Below, piece after piece: positions 25,216-35,067 of a stretch of DNA of 64,000 nt. The stretch's first letter is position 1. Every line of letters begins with the position of its first letter. The stretch spans positions 620,001 through 684,000 of the forward strand of contig NZ_JAAMPF010000018.1 of the NCBI RefSeq assembly GCF_011074795.1, in the 5' to 3' direction. Source of the stretch: Marinobacter salicampi. GTDB lineage: Bacteria; Pseudomonadota; Gammaproteobacteria; Pseudomonadales; Oleiphilaceae. The position numbers and the translations under genes were made by a program. The notes under the pieces are model-generated. The model worked only from the letters and a program-made list of their open reading frames with translations, ran no database searches and had not been told where the DNA came from.

Positions 25216-26532
25216 CTAGACGGCATTCAGGAGCTCATTGTACTCCTTGCGTTTATCTGTGGCCGAGGCCAATTCTTCCAGCGGCAACTGAAGACGTTCG
25301 TACTCAGCTTCCTGTAAATCGAGACTGCTGATGGCCAGGCGATAGGTATTGGCGCCAAAGTCCCAAAGCAAATCGCGCCATTGCTCATCCACCAGGCGGG
25401 CAATCCAGCCCAGGGCATCAAGAATCGCGACCTGAGTGGTGTTGTCTTCTGTCCCGTAACGTCTCAGTTCCTGGAATGCGCCCAACAGGTAGTGCTTGAA
25501 CCCTGGCTCCCGAGAAAGTAATCGCAACTCCTGCTGATCAAAAAACCCGTTCCGATCAGCACTGAAATCAGAGAGTTTAACCAGCAGCAGAGCCATGTGG
25601 TGGATCGACGTGGCAGCGGTATAGGGGTCGTTGATACCCGGAGAAATCGCTCTCACGCCAATCTCGGCAACCTTGCGCATGCCAAATCCTATGTCCTGCC
25701 AGCTTTTGGGTTCGTTATCGACACGAACCAGCTTGGCATAGCTCTCCAGTTCTGATGACTCCGCGTTGCCCCCGAGCAGTGTCATAAGGGGCAGATCTTC
25801 GAGAATGAAATTGCCTACACCGACTTCTAGACGTACCACCAGATCGTCCGATTTTGCTTTCTGGATGAGCTTGTCGAGGGAAATGGTGACCACGTACCCC
25901 GACATTGGTGACCTGATGACAGTTCCCTGCTTCCTCCAGTGGGGGTCATCGCTACCCACGCGCTGGCGCATTTTGTTGATGCCCCGTTGCAGCATGCGCT
26001 CAATCGTTTCTTTCGTCTCTTCAGTAATGAAACCGATCAGGTTGTTAACCCTGAGCCAGTTTGTGGTGTGATGGAGTAGAAAAACAAAGGCAGCAATAGC
26101 TGCCAAGGCCCACAGGACGGCCAGAATGGGGGTTGCGAGAAGTCGATAGGTACTCTCTTCGCTGACAATCAGCATGGCGGACGTACAGTAGGCGAATCCG
26201 CCGCTGAAAAGCGCCAGAACATGCTGGGTAGGCCGATTCGAGATGAAATCCTGCAGTACCCGGGGGGAGAACTGGGATGAGTAGGTCGTCAGCACAATGA
26301 GGATAGCGGAGAAGGTGATTGTAGTCATGGTGAGTATCCCCGCAGCCAGCGAGCTCACCAGGTCGGTAGTGCGGCCCAATGAAAGCGGAGCGATGCCGAA
26401 GAGCGAGCTCTCCGGGGTCATCTGGTAGTCCACTACAACCGTTGCAACCGCAAGCATAATAGCGAAAATGTTATAGACAGCCGGAAGGAACCAGAAACTG
26501 TCCCGAATGGCCTTGAAGTGTGCTTCCTGCAT
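25216..26532 (-). CDS. DUF2254 family membrane protein
   Basis: 438-residue predicted inner-membrane protein. The N-terminal half has about four hydrophobic helices (SFWFLPAVYNIFAIMLAVAT, and TMTTITFSAILIVLTTYSSQFSPRVLQDF, given here as two parts by residues 66-94). The C-terminal half is soluble and contains VRAISPGINDPYTA, a DUF2254 hallmark. Function unknown. It is upstream of the P-type ATPase on the same strand but 219 bp away, so it is probably a separate unit. Confidence 0.85.
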   Translation of the reverse strand: MQEAHFKAIRDSFWFLPAVYNIFAIMLAVATVVVDYQMTPESSLFGIAPLSLGRTTDLVSSLAAGILTMTTITFSAILIVLTTYSSQFSPRVLQDFISNRPTQHVLALFSGGFAYCTSAMLIVSEESTYRLLATPILAVLWALAAIAAFVFLLHHTTNWLRVNNLIGFITEETKETIERMLQRGINKMRQRVGSDDPHWRKQGTVIRSPMSGYVVTISLDKLIQKAKSDDLVVRLEVGVGNFILEDLPLMTLLGGNAESSELESYAKLVRVDNEPKSWQDIGFGMRKVAEIGVRAISPGINDPYTAATSIHHMALLLVKLSDFSADRNGFFDQQELRLLSREPGFKHYLLGAFQELRRYGTEDNTTQVAILDALGWIARLVDEQWRDLLWDFGANTYRLAISSLDLQEAEYERLQLPLEELASATDKRKEYNELLNAV

Positions 26533-26689
26533 ACCTGGTTCTTCCTGAGTGAGTTCGTTGACTAAAAAGCTTAGCTTTAGCCTCTGCCAGCCACAAGGTC
26601 ATCGGCCATGTCGTGGCTCAGCGGCCCAATGGGGATGAAAGGATTGCGCAGGGAAAGGTAAGCCGGACGGTGGCTTAGGTGATATGCCA

Positions 26690-26725
26690 GGACTGAAAAC
26701 AACAAAGCCCGCACAGGGCGGGCTT
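26690..26725 (-). terminator. Rho-independent terminator of tRNA-Phe
   Basis: Eight-base perfect stem AAGCCCGC/GCGGGCTT with a five-base loop, followed on the minus strand by a T-rich tail (TTTGTTGTTTTC). It starts 13 bp beyond the tRNA 3' end. Confidence 0.85.
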
Positions 26726-26738
26726 CATCGTTAAATAA

Positions 26739-26814
26739 TGGTGCCCGGAGGCGGAATCGAACCACCGACACGAGGATTTTCAATCCTCTGCTCTACCAAC
26801 TGAGCTATCCGGGC
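26739..26814 (-). tRNA. tRNA-Phe (anticodon GAA)
   Basis: 76-nt tRNA including an encoded CCA. Acceptor arms GCCCGGA and TCCGGGC pair, the D-arm has AGCTCAGTTGGTAGAGC, the anticodon stem GAGGA/TCCTC closes a TTGAAAA loop with GAA, and the T-arm carries GGTTCGATTCC. Discriminator base A. A near-consensus promoter lies directly upstream and a hairpin terminator downstream. Confidence 0.98.
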
Positions 26815-26843
26815 GCGTTGCGGTCGTACTGCAACGGGGCGCT

Positions 26844-26872
26844 ATTAAACCGGTTTCGGTTTCACGAGTCAA
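26844..26872 (-). promoter_or_regulatory. tRNA-Phe promoter
   Basis: On the minus strand: -35 TTGACT (26867-26872), 17-bp spacer, -10 TTTAAT (26844-26849), then a GC-rich discriminator (AGCGCCCCG) as in stringently controlled stable-RNA promoters. It lies about 30 bp before the mature tRNA 5' end. Confidence 0.8.
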
Positions 26873-26919
26873 GGTTGATATTGCAGAAAAATACTCGCGG
26901 AAGCCTTGCGTCTACAGCT

Positions 26920-27192
26920 TCATTTCTCCGGCGGTACGTAGCCCTCGGCACTGTCGAACGGTTCGTTGTTCAGGAAGTGGTCCATCTGGGCCTGCAGGTA
27001 CTTCCGGGCGAAGGGGTCCATCATGTTCAGATGCTTTTCATTGATGAGCATGGTCTGCTCTTTCTGCCATGCGTCCCAGGCCTTCCTGGAGATGGATTCA
27101 TAGATTTCCTGGCCCTTCTTGCCGGGCATGGGAGGAAACTCGAGGCCTTCAAGCTCTTCGTTGTATTTGCGGCAGAGAACGGTTCGGCTCAT
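26920..27192 (-). CDS. yggX: Probable Fe(2+)-trafficking protein YggX
   Basis: 90-residue cytoplasmic protein that protects Fe-S clusters from oxidative damage and is thought to traffic iron. It begins [17 protein letters not shown], with the conserved Cys7, followed by [13 protein letters not shown] and [17 protein letters not shown]. Clear AGGAG ribosome site. It follows mutY by 50 bp, the same order as mutY-yggX in enterics; MutY is an Fe-S enzyme, which suits the pairing. Confidence 0.97.
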   Translation of the reverse strand: MSRTVLCRKYNEELEGLEFPPMPGKKGQEIYESISRKAWDAWQKEQTMLINEKHLNMMDPFARKYLQAQMDHFLNNEPFDSAEGYVPPEK

Positions 27193-27242
27193 GGGGTCTC
27201 CTGGCTTGGTAGAAGTGTGCTGGCTGCCGGCATGATAACAGA

Positions 27243-28307
27243 TCAGAGCAGGGCGGGCTGTTCCGGGTTGCCGAGCAGGGTCCGTATGGGCGCGGGCAGG
27301 CCCAGAGTCATGGCCTCGTCCCGGTAGACCCAGCGGTGACTGTCGTCGTCGGCTATTGAGGTGGCGCCACGAACCGACAGGGACGCAGGCTGTATGTGCA
27401 GGTGGTAGTGGCTGAAAGTATGGCGAAATCCACTGATCGGCGTTGCCTCGTGGCAGTCCAGGCCCAGGTGTTGTTGGCAGGCTTCGGCCAGCTCATCGGG
27501 GCCATAGGCCGGGTCCAGTTCCGGAAGACTCCAGAGGCCGCCCCAGATACCGCTGGGTGGGCGTTTCTGGAGCAGGATGCGGCCATTGCTGTCTTCCAGT
27601 ATTACCATCCAGGTGGTCTTCTCGGGCTTGGCTTTTTTGGGTTTTGAAGCCGGGTACTGGCTCATTTCACCGCGGGCATAGGCCTGGCATCCCTGGTTGA
27701 GCGGGCAGCCGGCGCAGTCTGGCCGGCTGCGTGTGCAGACCATTGCCCCCAGATCCATAATGGCCTGGGTGTAGTCCCGAATCCTCTCATGGGGTGTATG
27801 CTGCTCGGCGCAGGCCCAGAGCTGATTCAGAACCCGGGTCTGGCCGGGCCAGCCGGGCACGGCGTGATATCGGGCCAGCACACGCTTGACGTTGCCATCA
27901 AGGATAGTGGCGTGGATCTGGAAGGCCTGGGCAAGAATCGCAGCAGCGGTGGACCGGCCGATGCCGGGCAGGGCCTCAAGCTGTTCCTGGACCTGGGGAA
28001 ATTTACCCTTGTGGTTCTCAACCACCTGTTGCGCGGCTTTTTGCAGGTTCCGGGCGCGGGCATAGTAGCCGAGGCCGGACCAGTGACTCAGTACGTCGTC
28101 TACTGGTGCTTCAGCCAGGGCTTCTACGCTTGGGAAGCGAGCCATGAACGCATGGTAGTAAGGGATGACTGTGGCCACCTGGGTCTGCTGAAGCATGATT
28201 TCAGAGACCCATACTCTGTAAGGCGTACGGTCCTCGTGCCAGGGCAGGGACTTCCTGCCGTGGCGGTCGTACCAGCACAGCAGCCGTTCAGCGAACCGGT
28301 CGGACAC
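27243..28307 (-). CDS. mutY: A/G-specific adenine DNA glycosylase
   Basis: Removes adenine mispaired with 8-oxoguanine. 354 residues. Catalytic E36 ([10 protein letters not shown]), the helix-hairpin-helix LPGIGRSTA with D137 in LDGNVKRV, the [4Fe-4S] cluster C191-x6-C198-x2-C201-x5-C207, and a C-terminal NUDIX-like recognition domain (GGLWSLPE). It starts with GTG at 28307, and the last base of the asmA stop is the first base of this start (TAGTG), so the two are translationally coupled. Confidence 0.96.
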   Translation of the reverse strand: MSDRFAERLLCWYDRHGRKSLPWHEDRTPYRVWVSEIMLQQTQVATVIPYYHAFMARFPSVEALAEAPVDDVLSHWSGLGYYARARNLQKAAQQVVENHKGKFPQVQEQLEALPGIGRSTAAAILAQAFQIHATILDGNVKRVLARYHAVPGWPGQTRVLNQLWACAEQHTPHERIRDYTQAIMDLGAMVCTRSRPDCAGCPLNQGCQAYARGEMSQYPASKPKKAKPEKTTWMVILEDSNGRILLQKRPPSGIWGGLWSLPELDPAYGPDELAEACQQHLGLDCHEATPISGFRHTFSHYHLHIQPASLSVRGATSIADDDSHRWVYRDEAMTLGLPAPIRTLLGNPEQPALL

Positions 28308-30469
28308 TAGTTGAAGAGGCCCTTGATGGCGTCTTTCACTTTTTCTGCATCCTTGCCTTCGAGGCGCTTGTCCAGCTCTTTGCCAAGCTTTTCGTCCACT
28401 GCCTTGTCCACTTCCTCACGGGCTTTGCCTTTTGCCGCCTTGGCGGCCATGTCTTTGAGCGTGTCGCGGAAGCGGGAGCCGTCGAAAGAGCACAGGCCGG
28501 CGGGGTCTTCTGCGAAGTTGCCACGGCATTCCAGGGGAATCACGGCGCCTTCAACATATTCGGTTACCCGACAGGCTTCGTCCCTGTGTATCTCGCCCAC
28601 CACCCGCAGGCCGATCTCGTAGTCCATCATGTCGGTCGCCAGGTTGACGGTACCATCACCGCTCAACTCCATGCCGGCGAGGGCCGCGACCAGGTTGGTG
28701 TTGTTGAGCATGTTGCCGTCGATCTGCAGGGTCCCTTTCATATCGTTGAAAGGGGTCGTCTCGCCCCAGCCTGAGTTGGTCAGGGTCTCACCATTAACGA
28801 GGGCGATGCCCTGGCATGCCATGCGGGTCATGTTCATTCGGGTGAATTCACCCTCTGCCAGATTGAAGTTGATCTCACCCTTGGCGTTTTCACGCAATAC
28901 GGAAACGCGGTTGCCCCGGGTGTCCACGTCAATGTTGAGGTTGGCGCCGCCGGAAATCAGGTTGAGATCCGCAAGGTCGTCGAGCAGGGGTAGGATCTGG
29001 ACACTGTTTACCTTGCTGCCAATGGTCCATTCCGGATTATCGGAGCGGGCATCCACAGTGGCGTTGGCGTTGAAATCACCGTAATAGAGCTTGCCGCTGA
29101 ATTCGTTCAGCTTCAGCAGCCCGTCCTTTGCGGTGATGACCGAAGCGATTTCGTTGATCGTGAGATCGCTGACGATCAGCTGTTCCAGCCCAAGGTTGAT
29201 GTCGAGCACCAGGGTGCGCAGGGTTTCAAGGGGCAGCAGGTCGGTTTCAGCTGTGTTGGCAGGGGCTTCTTCCGCCTCGCTCTCGGCAGCCGGCTCGTCA
29301 CTCTCAGGGGGCAAGTAGCGGTCAGCATTGAATTGGGTGCCCTGAAGGTCCAGCCCAATGGCACTGTTCGCCACGCTGTAGCTGGCGCTGCCGGTGAAGT
29401 CAGTGTCATCTATTTTCATCGACAGGTCGCTGAGCTCGACTTTGCCAGCCGGCCCGCCAATAGTGGTGCTGAAGGCCAGCGCTTTGAGCACGTCTTCATC
29501 TTCGGTTTCGATAGCTGGCTGACCCAGGTCCGATAGCAGCTTTCTTAGGGAGAACTCCGCCACGTTGACCGTGCCGTCAAGTTGCGCCTGATCGCCGAAC
29601 CCGTTCACCTCAAGTTCGGTGGTGAGTTCCAGGTCGGCAAGGGAGGCCCTTAGGTCACTGATGGTTGCGGTTTCGTCAGCCAGATTGGCGGACATGCTGC
29701 CGGTGATTCCGGCGTTGACCGTCTTGTCGCCAAACGTTTCGCCACTGAGGTCAAAGCTGCTGTCCAGGTCCGAAACGGTAAAGTTGTCCAGAGCTTCATT
29801 GGCTGACAACCGGGCACTGATGTTACCGATCACATCGAGCTCAGGTTCGCCGAGGGCTACCCGGAAGCCGAGATCCAGTGGGAAATTCTGGCCCAAGGCG
29901 ATCTGGCTGGCTGTGAGGGAGAAGTCTTCCAGGGTTACGGACTGGCCGGTGCTGCGATCGTCATAGTGCACCTGGGCGTTGCTGACCCGGACTTCTTCGA
30001 TATTGAAATCCAGCGGCGCCTGGCCTTCTTCCTCTTCCGTAGTCTGGGCTGGGTCTGCTTCAGCTTCCGGGGCGGTTTCACCCTCGGGCATGATGCGGGT
30101 CCAGTTGCCGGTGCCGTCTTCTGCCACAGTAAGGCGCGCATCGAGACCGTCAAGAACGAAAGAGTTGACCCGGGGTGACATGGCGATCAGCGACCAGAAA
30201 TCCACTTCGGCCACAAGCTGGTCGAGGCTGACCAGGGGTTCACCTTCGAGGGTCGCCTCCACGTCGTTCAGTTCAAGGCCCAGGGGAATCAGCGACCAGC
30301 CGATATCGCCGCCCAGCACGAGGTCAAGGTTGGTCTTGTCCTCCACCACCTTTTCGATCTGGGGCTTGTAGGTGTTGGGGTCAATCACAAGGAACGCAAC
30401 GCCCACTGCCACCACGGCCAGAACTATAAGGCCGATCAGAGCCAGTACGATGTATCGGACAGCTTTCAT
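28307..30469 (-). CDS. asmA: AsmA family protein
   Basis: 720-residue inner-membrane-anchored periplasmic protein with one N-terminal helix (AVRYIVLALIGLIVLAVVAV) and a long repetitive beta-rich region typical of AsmA, a family linked to outer-membrane assembly and lipid transport. An acidic low-complexity stretch (about residues 130-150, rich in Glu, Ala and Pro) and a basic, charged C-terminal helix (KAAKGKAREEVDKAVDEK) are present. Upstream partner of mutY with a one-base overlap. Specific substrate unknown. Confidence 0.88.
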   Translation of the reverse strand: MKAVRYIVLALIGLIVLAVVAVGVAFLVIDPNTYKPQIEKVVEDKTNLDLVLGGDIGWSLIPLGLELNDVEATLEGEPLVSLDQLVAEVDFWSLIAMSPRVNSFVLDGLDARLTVAEDGTGNWTRIMPEGETAPEAEADPAQTTEEEEGQAPLDFNIEEVRVSNAQVHYDDRSTGQSVTLEDFSLTASQIALGQNFPLDLGFRVALGEPELDVIGNISARLSANEALDNFTVSDLDSSFDLSGETFGDKTVNAGITGSMSANLADETATISDLRASLADLELTTELEVNGFGDQAQLDGTVNVAEFSLRKLLSDLGQPAIETEDEDVLKALAFSTTIGGPAGKVELSDLSMKIDDTDFTGSASYSVANSAIGLDLQGTQFNADRYLPPESDEPAAESEAEEAPANTAETDLLPLETLRTLVLDINLGLEQLIVSDLTINEIASVITAKDGLLKLNEFSGKLYYGDFNANATVDARSDNPEWTIGSKVNSVQILPLLDDLADLNLISGGANLNIDVDTRGNRVSVLRENAKGEINFNLAEGEFTRMNMTRMACQGIALVNGETLTNSGWGETTPFNDMKGTLQIDGNMLNNTNLVAALAGMELSGDGTVNLATDMMDYEIGLRVVGEIHRDEACRVTEYVEGAVIPLECRGNFAEDPAGLCSFDGSRFRDTLKDMAAKAAKGKAREEVDKAVDEKLGKELDKRLEGKDAEKVKDAIKGLFN

Positions 30470-30628
30470 GTTGTGAAAATCCTTTCCAGAGGAGGCCTCA
30501 GCTTGAGCCCGGGTTTCAATCAGGATACCGCAGACACTGCGAAATTAAAGTTGATCCTATATGACATTGCGTTAGTGTTCAGCCAGAATACGGCCATTGG
30601 CCGAGATTAAAAACAAGAGGAGTACCGC

Positions 30629-31090
30629 GTGGCTATCACTGTGTCCATCGAACTTAACCGGGAAATCGATATCCCCGGTTCCTATGATGAGGTGTTTGAT
30701 CTGCTGGCGGATATTCCCCGCTCAGCTTCCCACTTCCCCAAAGTCCACAAGCTGGTGGATCTCGGCGACAATGTCTATCGCTGGGAGATGGAAAAGATCG
30801 GGGTAGACAAGCACTCCATCCAGTCTGTTTACGCAAGCAAGTATAGGGCGGACCGTGAAGCCGGCAAGATCACCTGGGATCCGGTAAAAGGCGAAGGCAA
30901 TGGTGTGGTTCAGGGTTCCTGGAAGCTGACAGCCAAAGGTGACAAGACCACCCACGCCAAGTTCCAGACCAAGGCCGAGCTGACCCTGCCGCTGCCAAGT
31001 CTGCTCAAGCTTGCCATCAGCCCGGTGATCAAGCACGAGTTCAACAGTCTGGTTGACACCTATATGGCAAACCTGAAAAAAGCGTTCTAA
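30629..31090 (+). CDS. SRPBCC-fold protein
   Basis: 153-residue protein of the START/SRPBCC (polyketide cyclase/dehydrase-like) type: amphipathic N-terminal strand, IPGSYDEVFDLLADIPRSASHFP, then beta strands and a long C-terminal helix (SPVIKHEFNSLVDTYMANL). GTG start at 30629 after a good GAGGAG site. It likely binds a hydrophobic ligand; none known. It is divergent from asmA, and a strong hairpin at 31105-31143 separates it from hisB. Confidence 0.75.
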   Translation: MAITVSIELNREIDIPGSYDEVFDLLADIPRSASHFPKVHKLVDLGDNVYRWEMEKIGVDKHSIQSVYASKYRADREAGKITWDPVKGEGNGVVQGSWKLTAKGDKTTHAKFQTKAELTLPLPSLLKLAISPVIKHEFNSLVDTYMANLKKAF

Positions 31091-31104
31091 ATCAGGGAAT
31101 GGGT

Positions 31105-31143
31105 TTGCGGGACACCGGCCGGCACCTGGCCGGCGCCCCGCAA
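31105..31143 (+). promoter_or_regulatory. Hairpin between the SRPBCC gene and hisB
   Basis: Outer stem TTGCGGG/CCCGCAA and inner stem CCGGCC/GGCCGG form one long GC-rich hairpin just after the SRPBCC stop. No T-run follows; it may terminate poorly or stabilise the upstream message. Confidence 0.5.
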
Positions 31144-31183
31144 GAGAGCGGCAACAGAACAGGACGAAAGGCAGCAGAACAGG

Positions 31184-31189
31184 TATAAT
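31184..31189 (+). promoter_or_regulatory. hisB: Candidate -10 of the hisB operon
   Basis: Perfect TATAAT about 54 bp before the hisB ATG. The matching -35 region is poor (AGGACG or similar), so the promoter would be weak or activator-dependent. Confidence 0.45.
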
Positions 31190-31242
31190 CCTGCCACATC
31201 CGTCTTCCGGCTAATGCCGCATTCAATGACTCTGGAGACCCC

Positions 31243-31836
31243 ATGGCCGAACGCAAGGCTCGGGTAGAACGTAATACCCTGGAAACGCAGATTACCGTCG
31301 AGATCAACCTTGACGGAACCGGACAGTCCCGCTTTGAAACCGGCGTCCCCTTCCTTGACCACATGATGGATCAGATAGCCCGTCACGGCCTGGTAGATCT
31401 GGACATCGTTGCCAAGGGCGACCTGCACATTGATGATCACCACACCGTGGAAGATATCGGCATCACCCTGGGCCAGGCGTTCAAGCAGGCGGTAGGCGAT
31501 AAAAAAGGCATTCGGCGTTATGGCCATGCCTATGTCCCCCTGGATGAAGCCCTGTCGCGGGTCGTCATCGACCTGTCCGGCCGGCCCGGCCTCGCTATGG
31601 ACGTGCCCTACACCCGGGGCTCCGTGGGTGGCTTTGACGTGGATCTGTTCGGTGAGTTTTTCCACGGCTTTGTGAATCACTCCATGGTGACACTGCACAT
31701 CGATAACCTGAAGGGCAAGAATACCCACCACCAGATCGAGACCGTGTTCAAGGCGTTCGGTCGGGCGTTGCGCATGGCCATCGAGCCGGATGACCGCATG
31801 GAAGGGATCATCGCCTCGACCAAGGGTTCCCTTTAG
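31243..31836 (+). CDS. hisB: Imidazoleglycerol-phosphate dehydratase
   Basis: Sixth step of histidine biosynthesis: dehydrates imidazole glycerol phosphate to imidazole acetol phosphate. 197 residues, the monofunctional form without the phosphatase domain found in enteric HisB. Manganese-binding motifs are visible in [21 protein letters not shown] and later [18 protein letters not shown] and NTHHQIE. First of the hisBHAF group. Confidence 0.97.
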   Translation: MAERKARVERNTLETQITVEINLDGTGQSRFETGVPFLDHMMDQIARHGLVDLDIVAKGDLHIDDHHTVEDIGITLGQAFKQAVGDKKGIRRYGHAYVPLDEALSRVVIDLSGRPGLAMDVPYTRGSVGGFDVDLFGEFFHGFVNHSMVTLHIDNLKGKNTHHQIETVFKAFGRALRMAIEPDDRMEGIIASTKGSL

Positions 31837-31851
31837 GGTCTGAACGATCGC

Positions 31852-31896
31852 CCCCGTTAGCCGGCCTTTCAGGCAGGGTTTTGCGGACTAACGGGG
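31852..31896 (+). promoter_or_regulatory. Long inverted repeat between hisB and hisH
   Basis: CCCCGTTAG and CTAACGGGG are exact reverse complements 27 bases apart; a smaller GCCT-TTC-AGGC hairpin sits in the loop. It occupies most of the 116-bp hisB-hisH gap. There is no leader-peptide His run. Possibly a processing or partial-termination site. Confidence 0.5.
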
Positions 31897-31952
31897 TCGT
31901 CAGAACTGGGACACCAAGCATCCGTTGAACTCATTCCGGAGTCTTTCCTGAT

Positions 31953-32591
31953 ATGAAAACCATTGCCATCATTGATTACGGCATGGGTAACCTGCATTCC
32001 GTCAGCAAAGCTATTGAGCATGTAGCCCCGAACGCCCGCGCGCTGGTCACCTCGGACCCTGAGGAAATCCGCAGCGCCGACAGGGTGGTCCTGCCCGGCG
32101 TGGGCGCCATCCGGGACTGCATGGCGGAAATACGTCGCCTGAAGGTGGATGACCTGGTGCGGGAGGTGTCCCGGGACCGTCCCCTGTTGGGAATTTGTGT
32201 GGGCATGCAGGCACTGATGTCCCGAAGCCAGGAAAACGGCTGGGTGGACTGCATCAATCTGTTTCCGTCGGAGGTCCGTTTCTTTGGCACCGACCTGCAT
32301 GAGGGCGAGACCCGCCTGAAGGTACCCCACATGGGCTGGAATGAAGTGCATCAGACCGTGGAGCACCCGCTCTGGCACGAGATTCCCGACGGTGAGCGGT
32401 TCTATTTCGTGCACAGCTATTACGCCGAAGCCGAGAACAACCCGGACATGGCAGGCCGCACCCGCTACGGCGTTGACGTGGCCGCGGCTGTTGCCCGGGA
32501 CAATATCTTTGCGGTTCAGTTTCACCCGGAGAAAAGCCACCGGGCGGGTCTGCAACTGCTGAAAAACTTCACCCAGTGGTCAGGTGTCTGA
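31953..32591 (+). CDS. hisH: Imidazole glycerol phosphate synthase, glutaminase subunit
   Basis: Class I glutamine amidotransferase that feeds ammonia to HisF. 212 residues. Catalytic triad: C82 in [12 protein letters not shown], with H191 and E193 in [11 protein letters not shown]-terminus [16 protein letters not shown] is typical. Works as a heterodimer with HisF, encoded two genes downstream. Confidence 0.97.
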   Translation: MKTIAIIDYGMGNLHSVSKAIEHVAPNARALVTSDPEEIRSADRVVLPGVGAIRDCMAEIRRLKVDDLVREVSRDRPLLGICVGMQALMSRSQENGWVDCINLFPSEVRFFGTDLHEGETRLKVPHMGWNEVHQTVEHPLWHEIPDGERFYFVHSYYAEAENNPDMAGRTRYGVDVAAAVARDNIFAVQFHPEKSHRAGLQLLKNFTQWSGV

Positions 32592-32625
32592 GCGCCGGAT
32601 TTACCGATAAGGGGGCGTAACGCTC

Positions 32626-33372
32626 ATGTTGATTATCCCTGCTATTGATCTGAAAGACGGCAAGTGTGTCCGTCTGCGCCAGGGGCGCATGGAAGACTCA
32701 ACGGTATTCTCCGATGACCCTGTGGAAGTAGCGGCCCGCTGGGTCGACGCGGGCGCCCGCCGTCTGCATCTTGTGGATCTGAACGGGGCCTTTGCCGGCG
32801 AACCGGTCAATGGTGAGATCGTCAACGCCATTGCCCGGCGCTTTCCCGACCTGCCCATCCAGATCGGTGGCGGCATTCGTTCCGCCGAAACCATCGAGGC
32901 CTACCTGCGTGCGGGGGTCCAGTGGGTCATTATCGGCACCAAGGCGGTCAAAGAGCCTGAGTTCGTAACAGAAATGTGCCGCCTGTTCCCGGGCCACATC
33001 ATTGTCGGGCTGGATGCCAAAGACGGCCGCGTAGCCACAGACGGCTGGGCCGAAGTGTCTGAGGTCATGGCAACAGATCTTGCCCGCCGGTTTGCCGATG
33101 ACGGTGTGGAAGCCATTGTCTACACCGATATCAGCCGCGACGGCATGATGCAGGGTGTTAACGTGGAGGCCACGGCAGCCCTGGCAAAGGCCAGTGGCAT
33201 TCCGGTCATCGCCTCGGGCGGTGTGACCAACATGGATGACCTTATGAAGCTTGCTGAAGTGTCGAGCCAGGGCATCTTGGGCGCGATTACCGGGCGTGCC
33301 ATCTATGAAGGCACCCTGGACGTGGCAGAAGCCCAGGCCTGGTGTGACAGCTTTATCCAGAAGGGGCACTGA
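32626..33372 (+). CDS. hisA: Phosphoribosylformimino-5-aminoimidazole carboxamide ribotide isomerase
   Basis: Fourth histidine-pathway enzyme, an Amadori isomerase with a TIM barrel. 248 residues. Catalytic D8 is in [14 protein letters not shown] and the second Asp is in [15 protein letters not shown]. Phosphate-binding loops are IQIGGGIRS and IASGGVTNM. Starts 34 bp after hisH and ends 2 bp before hisF. Confidence 0.97.
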   Translation: MLIIPAIDLKDGKCVRLRQGRMEDSTVFSDDPVEVAARWVDAGARRLHLVDLNGAFAGEPVNGEIVNAIARRFPDLPIQIGGGIRSAETIEAYLRAGVQWVIIGTKAVKEPEFVTEMCRLFPGHIIVGLDAKDGRVATDGWAEVSEVMATDLARRFADDGVEAIVYTDISRDGMMQGVNVEATAALAKASGIPVIASGGVTNMDDLMKLAEVSSQGILGAITGRAIYEGTLDVAEAQAWCDSFIQKGH

Positions 33373-33374
33373 GT

Positions 33375-34148
33375 ATGGCCTTGGCCAAGCGAATCATTCC
33401 CTGTCTTGATGTGGACAAGGGCAGGGTCGTCAAGGGTGTCAATTTCGTGGACATTCGCGATGCCGGCGACCCGGTGGAAGTTGCCCGCAAATACAATGAG
33501 CAGGGCGCCGACGAGATCACGTTCCTGGATATTACCGCCAGCCACGAAAGCCGCGACACCACCTACGAGACTGTCGAGCGCATGGCCAGCGAGGTATTCA
33601 TTCCGCTGACTGTGGGCGGAGGCGTGCGCACGGTGGATGATATCCGCAAACTGCTCAATGCCGGTGCCGACAAGGTCAGTATCAATACCGCGGCCGTGTT
33701 CAATCCGGAGTTTGTCCGGGAAGCGGCCGAACGTTTTGGCAGTCAGTGCATCGTCGTGGCCATTGATGCCAAGCGGGTAAGTGGAGAAGGCGAAGAACCG
33801 CGCTGGGAAATCTTCACTCATGGTGGCCGCAAGCCCACCGGTCTGGATGCCGTAGACTGGGCCAGGAAAATGACCGAAATGGGCGCAGGGGAGCTGCTTC
33901 TGACCAGCATGGATAGGGACGGCACCAAGGTTGGGTTTGATCTGGGCCTGACCCGGGCCGTCAGTGATGCTGTGTCTGTGCCGGTGATCGCGTCCGGTGG
34001 CGTTGGTGAGCTCCAGCACCTGGCGGATGGCGTCACCCAGGGCGGAGCGGATGCGGTTCTGGCCGCGTCCATTTTCCATTTCGGCCAGCACACGATTCCT
34101 GAAGCCAAAGCGTTTATGAAGGCGCAGGGTATCGAAGTCAGGGATTAG
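33375..34148 (+). CDS. hisF: Imidazole glycerol phosphate synthase, cyclase subunit
   Basis: TIM-barrel cyclase that joins ammonia from HisH to PRFAR, giving IGP and AICAR. 257 residues. Catalytic D12 is in [16 protein letters not shown] and the second Asp is in VVAIDAKRV. Phosphate sites are TVGGGVRT and IASGGVGEL. The ribosome site AAGGGG lies in the last codons of hisA. Last of the group; a stem-loop follows. Confidence 0.97.
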   Translation: MALAKRIIPCLDVDKGRVVKGVNFVDIRDAGDPVEVARKYNEQGADEITFLDITASHESRDTTYETVERMASEVFIPLTVGGGVRTVDDIRKLLNAGADKVSINTAAVFNPEFVREAAERFGSQCIVVAIDAKRVSGEGEEPRWEIFTHGGRKPTGLDAVDWARKMTEMGAGELLLTSMDRDGTKVGFDLGLTRAVSDAVSVPVIASGGVGELQHLADGVTQGGADAVLAASIFHFGQHTIPEAKAFMKAQGIEVRD

Positions 34149-34164
34149 CCAGGCAATTACCGGT

Positions 34165-34183
34165 TCGCCAGCGGCGCTGGCGA
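34165..34183. terminator. Hairpin between hisF and yibQ
   Basis: Perfect 8-bp stem TCGCCAGC/GCTGGCGA with a GGC loop in the 39-bp gap between convergent genes. No clear T-run on either side, so its efficiency is doubtful. Confidence 0.5.
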
Positions 34184-34187
34184 TAGC

Positions 34188-35063
34188 TTATTCCCGGGCT
34201 TCGGTCAGTTCCCGGATCGTCGCCAGGGCTGGCGAAATGGGTGCCTTCTCGCCCTCGGCAAACATCTGTCGGTTGTCATTCCGCATTGCCCACAACCCGC
34301 TCACTGTCGCGATGGCGATACCCTGCTCGTCCAGCGTCGGTAGATGCTTCTCCAGGTAGTCCACCGTTACCCTGTGGGGATGACCAATGCCGATGGCCGT
34401 GCCATTCTGGCGGGCTCTCTCAATCAGTAGTTTGAACTGGGCATCCACGTACTCTTCGGTTTGCTCGTGGTCCAGGAACACATCACGGTCAAGGGTAGGC
34501 ACCCTGTGTTCGGCTGCGGTCCTGCCGGCGACGGTCGACGCTATGGTTCGGCTGTCGACAAAGTACACGGGGTAACGCCCCAGCTCAGCCATTATCCAGT
34601 CCATGTTGGCTTGCATCTGGGTCAGCTGGCTGCCCATGTGATTATTGACCCCTCGCACATGGGGCACCGAACTCAGTGCCCGCCTCAGGGTATTAACCGT
34701 GGTCATCTGGTCCATGTTACTTTCCAGTCCGCCGGCCCCCAGTCCGAAATTCCGGGTATTGGCCATGGGCGCGTGGAGCATGACTTCCTTGCGGCTTTGA
34801 TGGGCTTCCTCAGCCAGCACCACGGTATATCGACGGTAGGGCAGGAAGGCCAGGGTAATGGGTTGCTCAAGCGCTACCAGTCGGCTGCCCTGGACCAGGT
34901 CATGGCCCACATCATCAATAATGATTGCAATGGTTGGTGGCAGATCGGGCTCGGGTACGGTTTGGCCGGGGCTGGTCACTGGCGTCGACTGAGGCTCTGC
35001 TGGCACCATGGGTGCCAGGCAGAGCGCCAGCAAAGCGGGAATAATCGCTAGCAGACAGCGCAT
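34188..35063 (-). CDS. yibQ: Divergent polysaccharide deacetylase family protein (YibQ)
   Basis: About 291 residues, periplasmic. Signal peptide MRCLLAIIPALLALCLAPMV, then a Pro/Thr-rich linker and the domain starting TIAIIIDDVGHD, with the divergent polysaccharide deacetylase (YibQ) pattern EVMLHAPMANT, RGVNNHMGSQLT and IGIGHPH. The metal site appears retained (Asp-Asp and the His in NNHMGS). ATG at 35063, 4 bp downstream of the ctpA stop, so translation is coupled. It belongs to the gpmI-envC-ctpA-yibQ envelope group; precise activity unknown. Confidence 0.88.
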   Translation of the reverse strand: MRCLLAIIPALLALCLAPMVPAEPQSTPVTSPGQTVPEPDLPPTIAIIIDDVGHDLVQGSRLVALEQPITLAFLPYRRYTVVLAEEAHQSRKEVMLHAPMANTRNFGLGAGGLESNMDQMTTVNTLRRALSSVPHVRGVNNHMGSQLTQMQANMDWIMAELGRYPVYFVDSRTIASTVAGRTAAEHRVPTLDRDVFLDHEQTEEYVDAQFKLLIERARQNGTAIGIGHPHRVTVDYLEKHLPTLDEQGIAIATVSGLWAMRNDNRQMFAEGEKAPISPALATIRELTEARE

Positions 35064-35067
35064 GCGG

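Noticed and set aside
26577-26783. 68-residue minus-strand frame over the tRNA
   Set aside because: Overlaps tRNA-Phe and its terminator; no protein features.
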